Source: Trileptium ribeirensis | Taxonomy: Eukaryota > Nematoda > Enoplea > Enoplida > Thoracostomopsidae | Direction of reading: 5' to 3' | Length of the DNA stretch: 64,000 nucleotides | Assembly (NCBI GenBank): GCA_030248225.1 | Contig: JASANE010019240.1 | Location: 39,790 to 103,789 of the forward strand | Part shown: positions 24,640 to 36,807 of the stretch, piece after piece | Numbering within the stretch: the first letter of the stretch is position 1 | Layout: each line of letters starts with the position of its first letter | Position numbers and translations under genes: made by a program | The notes under the pieces: generated by a model | Told to the model about the DNA's origin: nothing | Seen by the model: the letters and a program-made list of their open reading frames with translations, nothing else | The model's database searches: none

Positions 24640-25995
24640 AAGTGAAGGAGCTATGGGGCTCTATTAGCGCTGTGGGGTAAAAAGCAGCAAATGGTCGCAC
24701 GCCGCTGAAATTGGTACCAATCGACTCAGCTCGACGATCTGAGATCATGAGATCAAAAATACCGCATACGACCATTTTCCGAAAAAAATTTTTTTTCATT
24801 TTTTCTGTTTTTACGTAATGATCCCACCTATGAAATGTCACATTGACAATTTTGAAAAAAAATTTTTTTGCAAAATAGACATGATGCACCTAGATCGATC
24901 CAGCATTAACAGGAGAAACTCAATGGTACCATTCATATCGATATATCTGGCCTCCCTCTGAAGTTATCCGCAAGAACAGTTAACTTTTTCGGAAGTAACC
25001 CTTTGGAAACGCTCGATTGATCGATTCATGATTTATTTTCTATTTTTTTATATTTTACAGCAAAATATTAAGCTATGGCAGCACGTGGCAGACCTCAAAA
25101 AACTAGATTTAACATTTCGACCCTTAATACTATACTTCCTGAACCTGATATTAACAATTTGCGCATGACCTATAACCAAATGATGCGTAGAACAAATACA
25201 TATGAAGATACTATTGTTCTGCTTGCCCAATGGAGCCTTATCGCTAACAATCAACAATGTACATGTGGCGACGCGATGTATTTGGCTGCGCGTAATAACC
25301 TCGCGCGCCTTGACAAGTATGAATGGAGCTGTAAAAATTGCCGAGCCAAATTATCTATTCGAAGCGGCTCATTTTTTTGCCGGTCACCGGATCACATTGG
25401 AAACGACACTCGTGATCATTTTCGGGTACATCAACAACTTGCCGTCAAACTTCATTCGCTTGAAAACAGGGATCGCCACAGATACCATTACAAACTGGTA
25501 CAACTACTGTAGTGATGTCGTTGTGGCTTACGACCATGATCATTGGCAAAACAGCATGTTGGGTGGCCCCGGTATCGACGTAGAAGTTGACAAGTCGAAG
25601 TTTTTTCGACAAAAATACAACCGCGGCATGGCACGTCGTCAGCATGGTTGGGTGGTGGGCATGATTGAACGACAAACGGGCACTACCTAGCCCCCAGCAA
25701 TATACTCACGCCACGGTCAACCACCATAACCACCAATTCCTTACTATCGACAATTCCGACTCCCATACGCAAAACAGTGATGGACTCTGGGGAAATCTGA
25801 AAACCTTCATTCCGCGACGCCAAGGTGTTCCTCATAGCCTATTCCAGCGAACCCTTATTGAATTTCAATGGCGACGACAATTCGCTGAAAATATTGTCGG
25901 TGCAGTCATTGCCCAAATCGGAAACTTGTATCGCGTCTAGAGGTTAGTTCCAATGTCTGTAATACGTTTTCTAATAGAGTTCTAGATTAAGCCTA
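24640..25995 (+). pseudogene. broken Merlin (IS1595/IS1016-like) transposon
   Basis: The ORF starts at 25075 (MAARGRPQKTRFNIS). A zinc ribbon follows: CTCGDAMYLAARNNLARL then WSCKNCRAKLSIRSGSFF. A frameshift near 25378 moves the reading to AGHRITLETTLVIIFGYINN, then VEVDKSKFFRQKYNRG (first catalytic Asp) and WVVGMIERQTG, then a stop at 25688. A third frame carries HTQNSDGLWGNLKTFIPRR and LIEFQWRRQF to 25940. The segment that normally carries the second catalytic Asp, between the ERQTG and HTQ motifs, is missing. GGTACCAATCGACTCAGCTC at 24713 belongs to the element's 5' region, because the same motif lies upstream of the related ORF at 55732. The exact termini were not fixed. Confidence 0.85.
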
Positions 25996-26045
25996 ACAAA
26001 ATAAGCCTAAGCCTTAGACTCTAAGCCTAAGCCTTAGACTAAGCC
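25991..26045 (-). repeat. TTAGGC-like short repeat at the Merlin 3' side
   Basis: AAGCCTAAGCCTTAGACT is repeated twice, followed by AAGCCGGGGG. The same string type and GC block follow the Merlin derivative at 55500-55600. Confidence 0.7.
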
Positions 26046-26185
26046 GGGGGAACTGCCACGGTTTTGGGTGCACAGTACTGGTGCTTCCTCGCATGCGTTT
26101 GCCGGTGCAGTATTTCCGGATACCCTAACCCAAGCTTCAAGCTTACCCTAAAACTGAACCCAGCCTAAACCTAATTTCCAACATC

Positions 26186-26700
26186 TGGACCTATATGAAA
26201 CCCCTTTGATCCAGATCATGTATCTTGCATTCATCTATTTTGGGTTTCGTGGAAGGCTGAAAACCCCATATAGCCGAACTCTAATAATAAAATAATAACA
26301 GCGCAGAGAAGATAAATTGATCTACAAAATGAAGCCAAAAACATCTATATAGTTCTAGCGGTTGCGGAGACATCGCTATATTCTTTCGTGTATTTTTATT
26401 TCATGGACCTATATGAAACCCTTTTTGACGCATATAATGCATCCTGCATTCATCTATTTTGGGTCTCATAGTCGCCTGAAAGCCACATTTTGTTCAACTC
26501 TGAAGCGTAAATAATGACAACAGCGCAGAGATGGTGAATTGATCTATAAAATGAAGCCAAAAACATCCATACACTTCAAGCGGTTGCGCAGACATCGCCT
26601 TATTTTTTCGTGTATTTTTAGTTGTATGAACCTATATGAAACTTCTTTTGATCCAGATCATGCATCCTAAAGGATGAGGGAGCTTTTGCAGCTCTACAAA
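26186..26700 (+). repeat. about 220-bp tandem repeat, 2.3 units
   Basis: Units open with TGGACCTATATGAAACCC at 26186, 26404 and 26627 (the last with TGAACC). They share CAGCGCAGAGA, AAATGAAGCCAAAAACATC and GCGGTTGCG. A diverged relative is spread over 32120-33045, with continuation at 34200-34420. The downstream stretch 26700-26995 matches 32990-33045 plus 34250-34415. Confidence 0.8.
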
Positions 26701-27179
26701 ATCATCCTAATTTAGCTAAAATATCTGCACCACTTGTCGAAATATAATCAATAACACGTCATGTCGAAGAATTTTTGACCCGATCCCAGATCATTCAGCC
26801 CATTACGACCGGAAGGAGTTGAAATCTGTATTGGCATTTAACTGAAACACACAAAGAGATTTTAGGCTTTCGAATAAGCTACCGCCAAGCCGAAGTTAAG
26901 TCATGCGTGTGAATAAAAAACCCAAGAAACGGGCACCGTCGAAATTTATCACTCTGGCCAGCCAGAATTCTTCGCTATGTTTCTTCCGCTCACCACGCCC
27001 AGAATTTAATAACCAATATCGAATCGCAAACCCTTGTTAAGAATAATAATATCGAATCGCAAACATTACAGAAAAAAATTCTGAATTTCAATCTATTTTT
27101 TGGTAACCGAAAATTTCGAAAATCAAATTAAGCCCCAGAAATTATATCTAGTGCTTGAACTAAATTCTGACATTTTTAT

Positions 27180-27410
27180 TTTACAGAAATTCGGTTATCT
27201 AATACATATCAAGTTTGAATATAGAATATTCAGTGTTCGCGAACAAATTTAATGTAACAGTGAAGTCACAAACAAATCGATACTATTGTTTACCTCATTA
27301 TGTTCATTAACAAATCCAAGTTAATTCAAATTTGACAAATTTTGCTTGACAACTGATTTGGGTAATTTTCCTCGAATTTTCGCGAACACAAAATTGCTAG
27401 ATTTAGATCG
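27180..27410. mobile_element. GAGTAAAC-family MITE interior fragment
   Basis: AGTGTTCGCGAACAAATTTAATG, GTGAAGTCACAAACAAATCG and TTTTCGCGAACACAAAATTG match the inner part of the element at 10255-10556. No terminal repeat is visible. Confidence 0.6.
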
Positions 27411-27470
27411 AAGAGCAAAGTTTAAATCAAGTTTGAATGTGGAATCGACACCAAATTTAATTCAATACTG

Positions 27471-27900
27471 ATGGCTAAAAAGCGGTTTATCCAGAAAAAC
27501 AGGGAATACTTTTGCAATTCCGAACTGGTGGATAAACAATACAGATGGGAGCTTCAAGAATTGCAATTCAAGAAACGAAACAAATCCCCATCCTGCCTCC
27601 TGCCGCCTATGCAAAAACACAGACGAAATCGTCGACCACTTATTCGAAGAATGTCCAATCCTGACAACCGACAGAATCCTGCTTCTCAACCGAGAAAACC
27701 TGAAAAAACGTTATTCACGGATCAATTCACATTCAATTGCATCAAATCAAGTCACCATTCCTGTGTAGAGCCAGGATTATTTCTGGAAGTCTATGACTCT
27801 CAAAGTCATGACGACAAGACAACACTACTTCGTGGTTTAAAATCCACCTGGCTGAGCCCCCTCAAAGTTCTACCAACAGTTATACCTGCAATATTTTAAA
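27471..27900 (+). pseudogene. LINE C-terminal zinc-knuckle fragment (zf-RVT type)
   Basis: An open frame from 27471 gives LVDKQYRWELQELQFKKRNK. After a frame change near 27598 the sequence reads CRLCKNTDEIVDHLFEECP followed by LTTDRILLLNREN. C-x2-C...H-x4-C is the zinc knuckle at the end of many LINE ORF2 proteins (I/R1/jockey-like). Only this tail survives. Confidence 0.65.
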
Positions 27901-28919
27901 GACAACGCTACAGTGATTTTAACTTCCTAGCCCCCAATGACCAAAAACTTAAAACTTGTGGAATATTAAACCACAAATTAAAACTAGTAACTCTATCGAG
28001 ATTGCAGAACGTAGTAAAGCATATAGGTACATCTACGCCTTTTGCGTGCACAGCCAATTAGCTCTCGATAGTATACGTCGATATGCTATATGTGGATATC
28101 AAATACCGCACAAATTAGAACAAAACTAACACCTGCAATAAGTTCCGCATGCCCGAAAACCCCTGTATGGTAGCAACCTCTCTGGACGTCACAATAAAAC
28201 TAGCAATTTTGGGTCAAGGAACCATGGGAGCCCCATATCTCAAACCCTATAACTACAGAACCGGAGCCTTAATCGGAAAACAAAAAATGCGCATCAGCAT
28301 TTATCATTTTACTATGAAATAAAACCAACAGGAGAAAAAATCGAAAGTTAAGATAAAAATAACCTTGCTTCCGTAAAGGGTATTAAAATGGAGGAAAATC
28401 CACATTTTGACATTTGGCCCCCGAACCAGAACCCTAATCCAAAAACGTTCGGGGATGTACAAAAAACCGTATCAACGACGTTGTAGCTCTCGTGACGGAA
28501 TTCTGCATTTTTGTGTATATATTTTTTAAACCTTAGTGCTGAACAAAAAACAGATGGTCTGACAAAAATGCATAACAGCTCCCGTGAGAATATTATGCAT
28601 ATTCTGCATTGTTCGATCTGATGCCTCTGGCAAGATTTATAACCCAAAACGCTGGATTACCCCAAATTGCCTAAATAAAGTCATCAAATCGTGTCGGATT
28701 TCTGCGAATTTAGGAAAGAAATCATGACACAGGCGCAAATACAAATACTAGATATGTACACAACTATATTTGACCACGCGTAAATAAAAATACTGAAATC
28801 CATTAATTCGGTGAAGAGTTAAGCGACGAACAGGCGGACAAAAATTAAGCTTCATTATAATTGTGTGCTATTTTGCGGAAACAACGTTTCCTATATTTAA
28901 ATAATATTAAGTTCATTAC

Positions 28920-29097
28920 CTGAAGGTAGCACTTGCTGTGGTGAAGTACATGGATGCATTTGACGCAAGTTCACCATAGATGGATAGGCAGGTATTGTAC
29001 CAGCAGCAGGCATGTTAAGAACCTGGTTGCATCTAGGAATGCCATTAGTTTGAGACTCAGATATTGAACCTCCAACAGGGCCGTTTGCAATATCATC
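28920..29097 (-). CDS. host gene exon 2
   Basis: A 178-base exon between the acceptor ATTTGACAG and the donor G-GTAATG. In phase 0 it encodes DDIANGPVGGSIS, then IPRCNQVLNMPAAG, then MVNLRQMHPCTSPQQVLPS, and ends with one base that pairs with exon 3. Both borders and both phases fit exons 1 and 3, which would be unlikely by chance. Confidence 0.75.
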
Positions 29098-29625
29098 CTG
29101 TCAAATAGATATATATAATAGATTATAATATATACGGTATAATCAAGAGATATATTACAATGCTGGCTTTCGCCATTTCTAAACATATTTGAGTTGCAGC
29201 ACACTACGGCTAAGATAACGCGGACGAAATCCCCTAAGGTCATTGCATTGCAAGGACTCGGGTAATCCGGGTTTTTCTGCGCGTTGAGCATATTTTCAAG
29301 ACAACGAACGCAGACACGTTACGTATGTTTTTAGTACGTGAAACGTAAATTACGCATATGCACCATGAACCAAAGGGTGGTGATACAACAGCGGCTAGTA
29401 CGACAACGAGAACGGCATACGATTTTGATTTGACAGAGGATCGTTTTTGGCGGCTAAATTTCTGCATGTTTATTTCTTTGTGTTTACTTAACTATTATGT
29501 ATTTACAGTGTGTGTTCTGCAGTGTTACACTTAAAAATAAACAGAACCGTAAAGACTAGTAGCTTGTCTGATCTGATGTGGTGAACTCTTAGTGTTCCGT
29601 ATACAATTTATAGAGACGTACCCAG

Positions 29626-29700
29626 CAGGGAGTAACTGGAATTCTGGTTCCGGTTGTGGCTGATTTTTTCCGAAACCGAAGTTCCCGTTTCACGCCTTTT
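29626..29700 (+). mobile_element. hAT element terminus (CCGGTT family), truncated
   Basis: CAGGGAGTAACTGGAATTCT at 29626 followed by GGTTCCGG matches the left end of the 34435 element. Similarity fades within about 70 bases. Confidence 0.65.
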
Positions 29701-30127
29701 GAATATAGGCATGACGAAATTTCCAATAAATGTTTTCCATTTCGTAACCAAAATTAGCTAACATACTAATCGATAAATGTAGCACTATTTTTGGTGGTAT
29801 TTGTGTAATATGAAAACAAACTATTTTCTGTCTTTGCGTTCACTCTGGTTTCTATGATTAGTTTTTTATTTCGCAACAGCCTTTTCTCAATTAAACTAAA
29901 CAGTTTATAAGACACAGCGAGATAACCATAGTCAATCAAACAATAACCTTTATATATAACATTTGAAATATTCCTAACTCTACAATTTGTTATCTATTCC
30001 ATTGCGCACAGCATAAAGCAATTTCCAGTATTACACTCTGTTGAAATTTGTCTAACGCTAGAAGGTCGGTCAACCCACGAATGCATGGTCAGCGAGCGAC
30101 ATTTATAGTCGCAGATTTAACAAGTTA

Positions 30128-30745
30128 CAGCATAAGATTGAAACCCACCAAATCATGCATAGATCAAATGGGGTACTAGTGAATACAATATAATGCAAAA
30201 AGGTGTATTGAACATAGGTACATTCAAATGAATTATCTCATCGTTTCTAGCATTCTCGAAAACCATAACCACAAATACAAATATCTGATTGAATTTTATG
30301 GAATCATGCATGGCTCAAGGAGGGTCCCATAACACACAGTGCTATTCCTAAAAAAGTACGTACACCAGTAACCGATATGTTCAAATTAATCATACCGTCG
30401 TTTTCAACACCGTTGAATACCTTAATAGCAGATGCAATAAATACAGCAGAAGATTGAAAATCACGAAATCATGACTATTTTATTGGGAAGTGTTTCTGCG
30501 GATCCAGTATCATTCCAAAAATGTACATGGATACGTTACATCATCAATCGTTTCACCATCCTCAAAAACATTTATATTAGCAGATGCAAAGAAATATGAT
30601 ATTAGATTGAAAAGCACAAAATCATGCATGGTTCTCGGGTAAGGTCCCAGAGGTTACAGTAGCATTCCAAAAGGGTACATTGGTCATAGACATGTTCATA
30701 TTTATCACTCAACTGTTTTCAGTGACCCCGAAAACCTTTATAGTG
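30128..30745 (+). repeat. about 155-bp satellite, four units
   Basis: Anchor text GATTGAAA...AAATCATGCATGG recurs at 30136, 30287, 30452 and 30605 (spacing 151, 165 and 153). Each unit also carries an ATTCCAAAA..GTACAT block and a TTTTCAxxACCxxGAAAACC block. Units are diverged, so the array is old. Confidence 0.8.
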
Positions 30746-32099
30746 GCCATATAATGCTTATAAACGATTGCGTATTTTAAAAATAAGGGTTAATATGGGC
30801 CCTTTGGGAGCCATTTTGTTCTTCTATCTCTTTATCTGCGAGTCTAAAAAAGGTTAGGTCACAATGCTGTAAACCTTGTCTAGCCGAATATAAAAGACAT
30901 GCTACATTTTTGTTATGAGGCCTGTGTCTTGAAATATAACTAAAACCGCATTTTTCTCGGTTGCAAAAATTAAGGGATATCCCAATTAAAAAAGGGACTA
31001 CCATACCATATGGTTGGGTTGCATAGACGAAACCTATAAGCTTTCATATACAAAAGACCCGATAACAATGTCTTCATACGTTCACGAGATATTTGGAAAA
31101 AAACAAGGTCGAATGGACGGACAGACACGGTACAATTTATCAGTCATTTTATCGGTTTGCCAACCGGCTTCGTGAGCTGCCCAACTAGTAATTGGCCATT
31201 GAAGAAGAGTGCTAGACTTATCGCCTAATTTGAGACACCAAATTGAGCTTTGCATATTAGTGGCTTCTCCCCACAAATGCAGGATAGGAGTGGCCTACTT
31301 CACAAGTGGGCGCATAGGGCAGTGTGGAAAAAATGCCAAATTTTAGTTTTTACAGTTAATTCCACTATACATGCATAATGTTACATGCACTCCAATCCCG
31401 AACTATTTTTCAGATTGAGAGAGGTTAACCCCATGGGCTGAGAAATTGTGAAGAGAAAAGTTAGCTTTTTGGTATCGCGGTGCAGGTTGATAAATCTGCG
31501 GTTACATCCATTCGGATTTAGGATTTTTCTTCTCATCATATTGTTCTTTTTAACCTTATATATATATATTATATAACAAATGCACGCTAGGCAGACATTT
31601 CAAATTTCAAATTACGGCTTTCAAGAAAAAATTTTATGCTGTAGTGTCCTAGTGCTTACTGAATGTTCTGTTTTCTATGCAAGTACAATTGCATTTATCG
31701 ATCAAGATACACCAAAAATCTATACGCGTAATATAGCCCTCAATGTACAGCTTGTTGAAAAAATATTTTTCAGAATTTTTAACAATTTTGTTACTGAAAT
31801 CTAACATTTGCAGCACCTAAGAAGGGTACCAACCAACCTAAGATGTTTTAAACAATGAAACCAAGGTGTTTGACCGGCTAAATTATCCTATATTACCATC
31901 TTTCTCACCGTAAACAAGCAAGAGCTCATTAATACAAATTTTAGCACCTTAGTGATAAGTCCACTTTTAGGTTCTGACTAAAAATTGTAGTTCCAGTTCC
32001 GGGTTACACCTTAGTACCCAACTATATTTAACACTAAATTATGAACTGCCCAATCGAACATCAATTATATATTGCTTGAATAGTTTAGAATATATAGTC

Positions 32100-33048
32100 G
32101 ATTATATTTGTGCTCGGAACGTCCGAGCACATAGAGGATAAATTGCTCTGCAAAATTAAACCAAAAGCACCGATATAGCTCCATCGGTCATGAAGATATT
32201 ACCATTTTCGTGTATTTTGGTTCCTATCGCCCAATGAAAAACCCTTTCTGACCCATCCCACACAATTTTATAGGGAAAAGGGGAGTGATCCCTCATTCGC
32301 CCTGTGTGGCCCTAAATTACACCTACCTTCTCTCTCCCCCTACCCGCGCAATTTTAATTTTTAGAACAAAAAAATTGAATTTCGCCATATTTTTTCCAGG
32401 TTTTACTAAAAAATTTCCTTAATTTTTCCAAAAAATTTGTCCAATTTTGTTTAGTTTCCACAGTTTTACAAATAAAATTCCGATACGTATTTGCAAATTC
32501 ATGATCTTGGCTCCTACTTACGACCTCTTACCTTTGTTGGTGATCAGAGCTGACCTTGGATCTCTGATCTCTAGTTTCAGAGACGTGCAACCACCCAGCA
32601 AGCGTAAATAAATAATGACAATAGCAGCTCACATTTTGCAGTTGAAGCATACATTTGCAAATAGAGAACGAATTGCTCTACCAAATGAGACCAAAACACC
32701 ACCTCGAGTGGTTGTGGAGACATTACCATTTTCCTCTATTTAAGGTGTCACCCGCCCAAGGAAAACCCATATTGACCCGCAGATTAAAAAGATTGCAATA
32801 ACAGCAAACAATAGAGAGCATAAATTGTCCTATAAAAATAAACCAAACACACCAAATACATCGAGTGGTTGCGCAGAAATTACCATTTTCATGTATTTTG
32901 GACCTTATGGACCCATTTTAAACCCCGTTTTCACCCAAATCCTACATCCTAAGAGAACCATGTCTCAAAGCATTACACTCTTTTAGAAGTTTATTTACAA
33001 AAAGAGCCCAATTTAATTGAAATATCTACACTGGTCGTCGATTTATAA
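32100..33048 (+). repeat. diverged copy of the 26.2-kb repeat, left of a MITE insertion
   Basis: Blocks such as GAGGATAAATTGCTCTGCAAAATTAAACC, ACCATTTTCGTGTATTTTGG and CAATAGCAG recur about every 200 bases and match the units at 26186-26690. The repeat resumes at 34200, just after the MITE. Confidence 0.65.
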
Positions 33049-33050
33049 TA

Positions 33051-34199
33051 CGGTAAAATGGGGCAACTTCGCCCACTGAAAAAATTTGTCGTATAAGTTT
33101 CAAATCAATTCATGATGAATCATTCCATAAGAGGGACATAAACATATGTTTTTTGTGTAGTATTTGTAACAGGAATATCAGCTGCTTTCTTAATCACTCT
33201 ACTGAACTATGGATAAAAAGAATACGTGGGCGAAGTTGCCCCTTGGGGCGGGGCAACATTGCCCACTTGTATTTAGATGCTGATTATCTCACACGCTATT
33301 AGCGCTATACGCTGCGGGCGATGTTGCCCATTATTCGACGTTAATTGTAGCACTGTCTGATATAATTCTCAACTCTTCTGGGCATTGTTGCCCGTAAGTA
33401 GAATATTTTTATAGATCTCCCACAGTTTCTTTGTATTTGCTAGCAGCAAAGCAAAATGAAACCGTATAATGCATGCAAAAACCAAGCTTACGCGTATGCA
33501 TAAGTAATAAAAAGATGCGCGAAAACAAAATAAGCACAAAACACATACCCACCTGCAAATGGGCTCTTGTATTGACGTCATGATCGTGAGTTTGACTGAA
33601 TTGATAAGTTGGTTTTTGATGATGATTTGCTAATTTGATTATTTGCTTTAGTTGCTTGCCGCTACCTCTTTCAGGAGCCCGATTAAGGATCTCATCTGCT
33701 ACAAAATTGTCTCGTACCGAATTTACGTAAGCTACGGTCCACTGTTGCGCTTGTATGATAACACAAATCCAGTCGTTGTTGCATAGGGCAACTCGCCCTA
33801 CAACAGCATTTCACAGGGCAACATCGCCCAGGCCAAGTATTGCTAATTAGGAGCAATTGTGGCTATTAAATGAAACGCCATAAAAAATCGCAGACGATTT
33901 AGTATCGCAAACAGTAAATCTTTGTTGGTACGAAATGAGAGTTATTTTTTGTGCATATGGTTCATTTTATGGACAAATTTTAGCTTACAGAAGCGTTTAC
34001 GATTCTGTAGCTGTCTTAACCGTTCTAGTGAACACTTGAAAACAACAATCAGTTAAAAACATCTAAATTGAGTCAGCTCAAAACTGGTCAAAAAATACCC
34101 AGAAAATATACTACCTATGAGTAGTTATAGATTTGTGAAGCCTCATAATGGGTTTTCGGGCGAAGTTGCCCCACTGGGCGAAGTTGCCCCATAATACCG
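33051..34199. mobile_element. pogo/Tc1-type MITE with GGGCAACTTCGCCC motifs
   Basis: The left end CGGTAAAATGGGGCAACTTC (33051) and the right end GTTGCCCCATAATACCG (to 34199) are inverted copies flanked by TA (33049-33050 and 34200-34201), the pogo/Tc1-mariner target. Length is 1149 bases and there is no coding capacity. GGGC-AA-(C/A)(T/A)TCGCCC or its complement also occurs near 33232, 33253, 33318, 33381, 33787, 33819 and 34159, an unusual internal series of near-palindromes. The insertion splits the repeat at 32100-34420. Confidence 0.9.
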
Positions 34200-34201
34200 T
34201 A

Positions 34202-34426
34202 ATTAAAGTAATTTTGGGCCCCTATATCAAGGGTAGATGTTGAAACCGTTCTTCGACTAAACCGAACAAATAGAGATTCCAAGCTTTCGAATGAGCTATC
34301 GACCTAATCAATCCAACCAGCCAAAGTTGAATTATGAAAGTCAACTTAAAAACTAAATAACGGATACTGTCAAATTTAATCACTGTCACGGCTAGTAAGA
34401 ATTCTTCGCTTCGCTCGTTTCAATCG
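34202..34426 (+). repeat. continuation of the dispersed repeat split by the MITE
   Basis: TTTCGAATGAGCTATCG, then AAATTTAATCACTGTCACGG and AAGAATTCTTCGCT match 26870-26985 in order. A 50-base piece (AAATTTTACCACTATCACGG onward) also occurs alone at 21750-21797. Confidence 0.65.
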
Positions 34427-34434
34427 CTACACTC

Positions 34435-35601
34435 CAGGGAGTAACCGGAATTCCGGTTCCGGCAAAAATCGTGTTCCGGTTACGATTCCGGCAAAGGGCA
34501 AAAATCATACCGGAACCGGAATTCCGGTTTAAAAATTTTGTTTGAAATTTTGCACGTTTTTTGCTTCATCCTGTAATCCAAATATATGTATATAATATAT
34601 ATTATACAATAATCAAGCTCCAATACAACCAAGCAAAAGAAGAGATTAACTAACCAATTTGCCGTGTGAAACGTAAGTACGGCACATAATTTGAGCAGGA
34701 ATTTTTCATAATAGCCTGCAGGAGTTTGTTAAATCAAAGCCAGGTCGATGCTTGTAGCAGCTATTTTACACATCCAGAAGTTTGTGGAATACGTTTGAAT
34801 CAAACCCGTCCAACTCGGTAACAGAGTATGACTTACGCAGAAGTACTTAGGGTATGCTTGGCTAACATAAAGCACCCGCCAGTTCGCTTGTAAACTCGGT
34901 AAGACAGTCTAAATTGAAGTAAACTTACGTTATCTGCAACGCAGCTAGAAACTGCTTTCTTGGCAATGAACTGTATTTATTGAAACTGTGCGAGCAGCAT
35001 CACAGTGTGTCTCATTTATAGCATTCTGATTAGAAAGTTATCATCATTATGATCTAACTGACGGGCACTGTTTGTCCAACGCTAGCCTAAACAGTGTCTC
35101 TGACCGCTGATCAGAAAATTAGCTTCTATTTATTATTTTCTCTTAGAATCATATAAACCAATAATTTTAAGTTTCCTACAGAAGAACATGCAACAAACGT
35201 ATGTGTAGCAAAGGGAGGCGACTGGAGACAGAGCGAAAGTGCGTATTCTACGCTCCAAGCTTTGCAAGCACATTCGAATTGACAAAGTATACGCGATGGT
35301 GTATAGCGGAAGACATTTTTTGCTCTGAATGTCCAAAAACCGACATATTTGATCGATAAATATATAAACATTATTAGCTTCCTCAGTCTCTTTAACGTTT
35401 CAGAAAGGCAATAATACCATCGCCATACATTAAGTTTAATGTAAAAGTTATTTTTAATGCATTTTAAATCCACTATACCTTCATTTCTTCCATCGTCTGT
35501 TTTACTATATATAAATTTCGAAGACCAGGTTCCGGTTCCGGTTCCGGATCCGGTTTAAATGGACGGTTCCGGTTGCTGGTTCCGGTTCCGGTTATTCCCT
35601 G
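34435..35601 (+). mobile_element. complete non-autonomous hAT element, copy A
   Basis: It starts CAGGGAGTAACCGGAATTCC and ends GGTTCCGGTTATTCCCTG. It is flanked by the exact 8-bp direct repeat CTACACTC (34427-34434 and 35602-35609), as expected for hAT insertion. GGTTCCGG/CCGGAACC blocks crowd both ends. At 1167 bases it has no transposase; minus-strand frames of about 115 codons recur in the other copies but are not a known protein. Copy B (48089-49221) is inverted. Confidence 0.93.
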
Positions 35602-35952
35602 CTACACTCAGAATACAATTACAATATATTTCAGACAGATATTAATAAATATGAGTTTTACAAAGTTTTTTGGTTTAGTTGCACTTATTTTGTAAAAATT
35701 GCGCATTTTCAGCCGTCGGTAAGCATTTTTATATTTAAGAGTAACGATGGCTTTTCCAAACGGTGGTGGGTGGAGCGGGCGCCGCTTCCCCTCGCCCCTT
35801 CCCACCGGTGTGGTCGGTTCGACACCTTATGAATTTTAAACCGGGATGCCTCCCGCCTGATGCCTCCAGTAATCGAGGGTCCGTGAGAAACCAGTATAAC
35901 GTAACTTAACGAAATTTGCAAAATGAAAACCCTTGAGAAATATGTATACGCA

Positions 35953-36760
35953 TAGGGTGTCCCACAACTGTCTCTGATAGAGATAATATACTTACAACTT
36001 TCTTACTTTCTGGAATTATAACCGAACATATTATAAACATATATATACGTATAACGAAACGTTCGATACTCAACTTAATTTGGCTGATCGAATATCTACA
36101 GTAAGCCTTTGTTCAGTTAACCAAAATAGCAGTTAAGTTGTGCGACAATGGTGCCCGCATTCGTCTTCACAGCCCCCATACCATAAAATCATTCCACTCG
36201 AATTTAACTATTTCTTCAATTAATAAAAGATTTGATCAACCATGTTCTGCAGCTGGCTTACCCCGAACAGGGGCACCACCCACAGCATCTGGTCCATAGC
36301 TATTTCGTATTATTTTGACAGTAGTCCAATAATGTCAATTCGCCGCTGTGCTGTTGAAACCGGCATTAGCAAATCAAAATCAACTGTTCTCCGAATTGTT
36401 AAAAGTCTATGTCTAAAACCTTTTAGACCGACGTTAATTTGTACGATTATGATCGCAGGGTTGAATTTTATGGAAAATGGCTACAACGTGACGGCGAGCG
36501 TCCGAACCTAGCTGATGAAGTCATTTGGTCGGACAAAAGCAACTTTAAACTAAACGCCACGTTACCCGGCATAACTGATTTGACGGAGAAGATATACACA
36601 AAATGCAAACCGAACACCCTGCTGTGCCTGAAATATGCTATATCGGAGGAGCCCTACCTTCTGGAGCATGACATGGTTCGAAAAGCCGAAATATGCGTTT
36701 TCACTGGAATTGGATTGATGTTAGAAATGATCAGGTTCGCACTTAGGGTAAGTGCTATCA
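35953..36760 (+). pseudogene. Tc1/mariner-superfamily transposase remnant
   Basis: TAGGGTGTCCCACAACTGTC at 35953 looks like a mariner-type terminus after TA. The coding pieces read SIRRCAVETGISKSKSTVLR (helix-turn-helix) and LKPFRPTLI, then, after a frame change near 36440, YDYDRRVEFYGKWLQRDGER and EVIWSDKSNFKLN (first catalytic Asp in WSD). Later catalytic residues cannot be recognised. The right end is lost just before the hAT fragment at 36808. Confidence 0.8.
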
Positions 36761-36807
36761 TCAGGTAAGTTATATAAGAGAGTGCGTCCATACCAAACCG
36801 CTTTTAG

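Larger units (their letters stand above)
17036..28919 (-). other. host gene intron 2 (about 11.9 kb)
   Basis: It begins with the donor GTAATG (28919 down) and ends with the acceptor TTTTAG (17036). It holds the piggyBac, Merlin, foldback and tandem-repeat features listed separately. 17036-19180 is AT-rich and without recognised features; 20520-21890 likewise, apart from possible relics of the repeat also seen at 7540; 28000-28910 likewise. Confidence 0.65.

Noticed and set aside
31060..31280. Conserved GGACGGACAGACACGG text
   Set aside because: Such text is common in LINE-like and other repeats; no coding or structural support here.
26186..34420. CRISPR array
   Set aside because: Repeats are long, diverged, irregular and in a eukaryotic genome; no repeat-spacer regularity.
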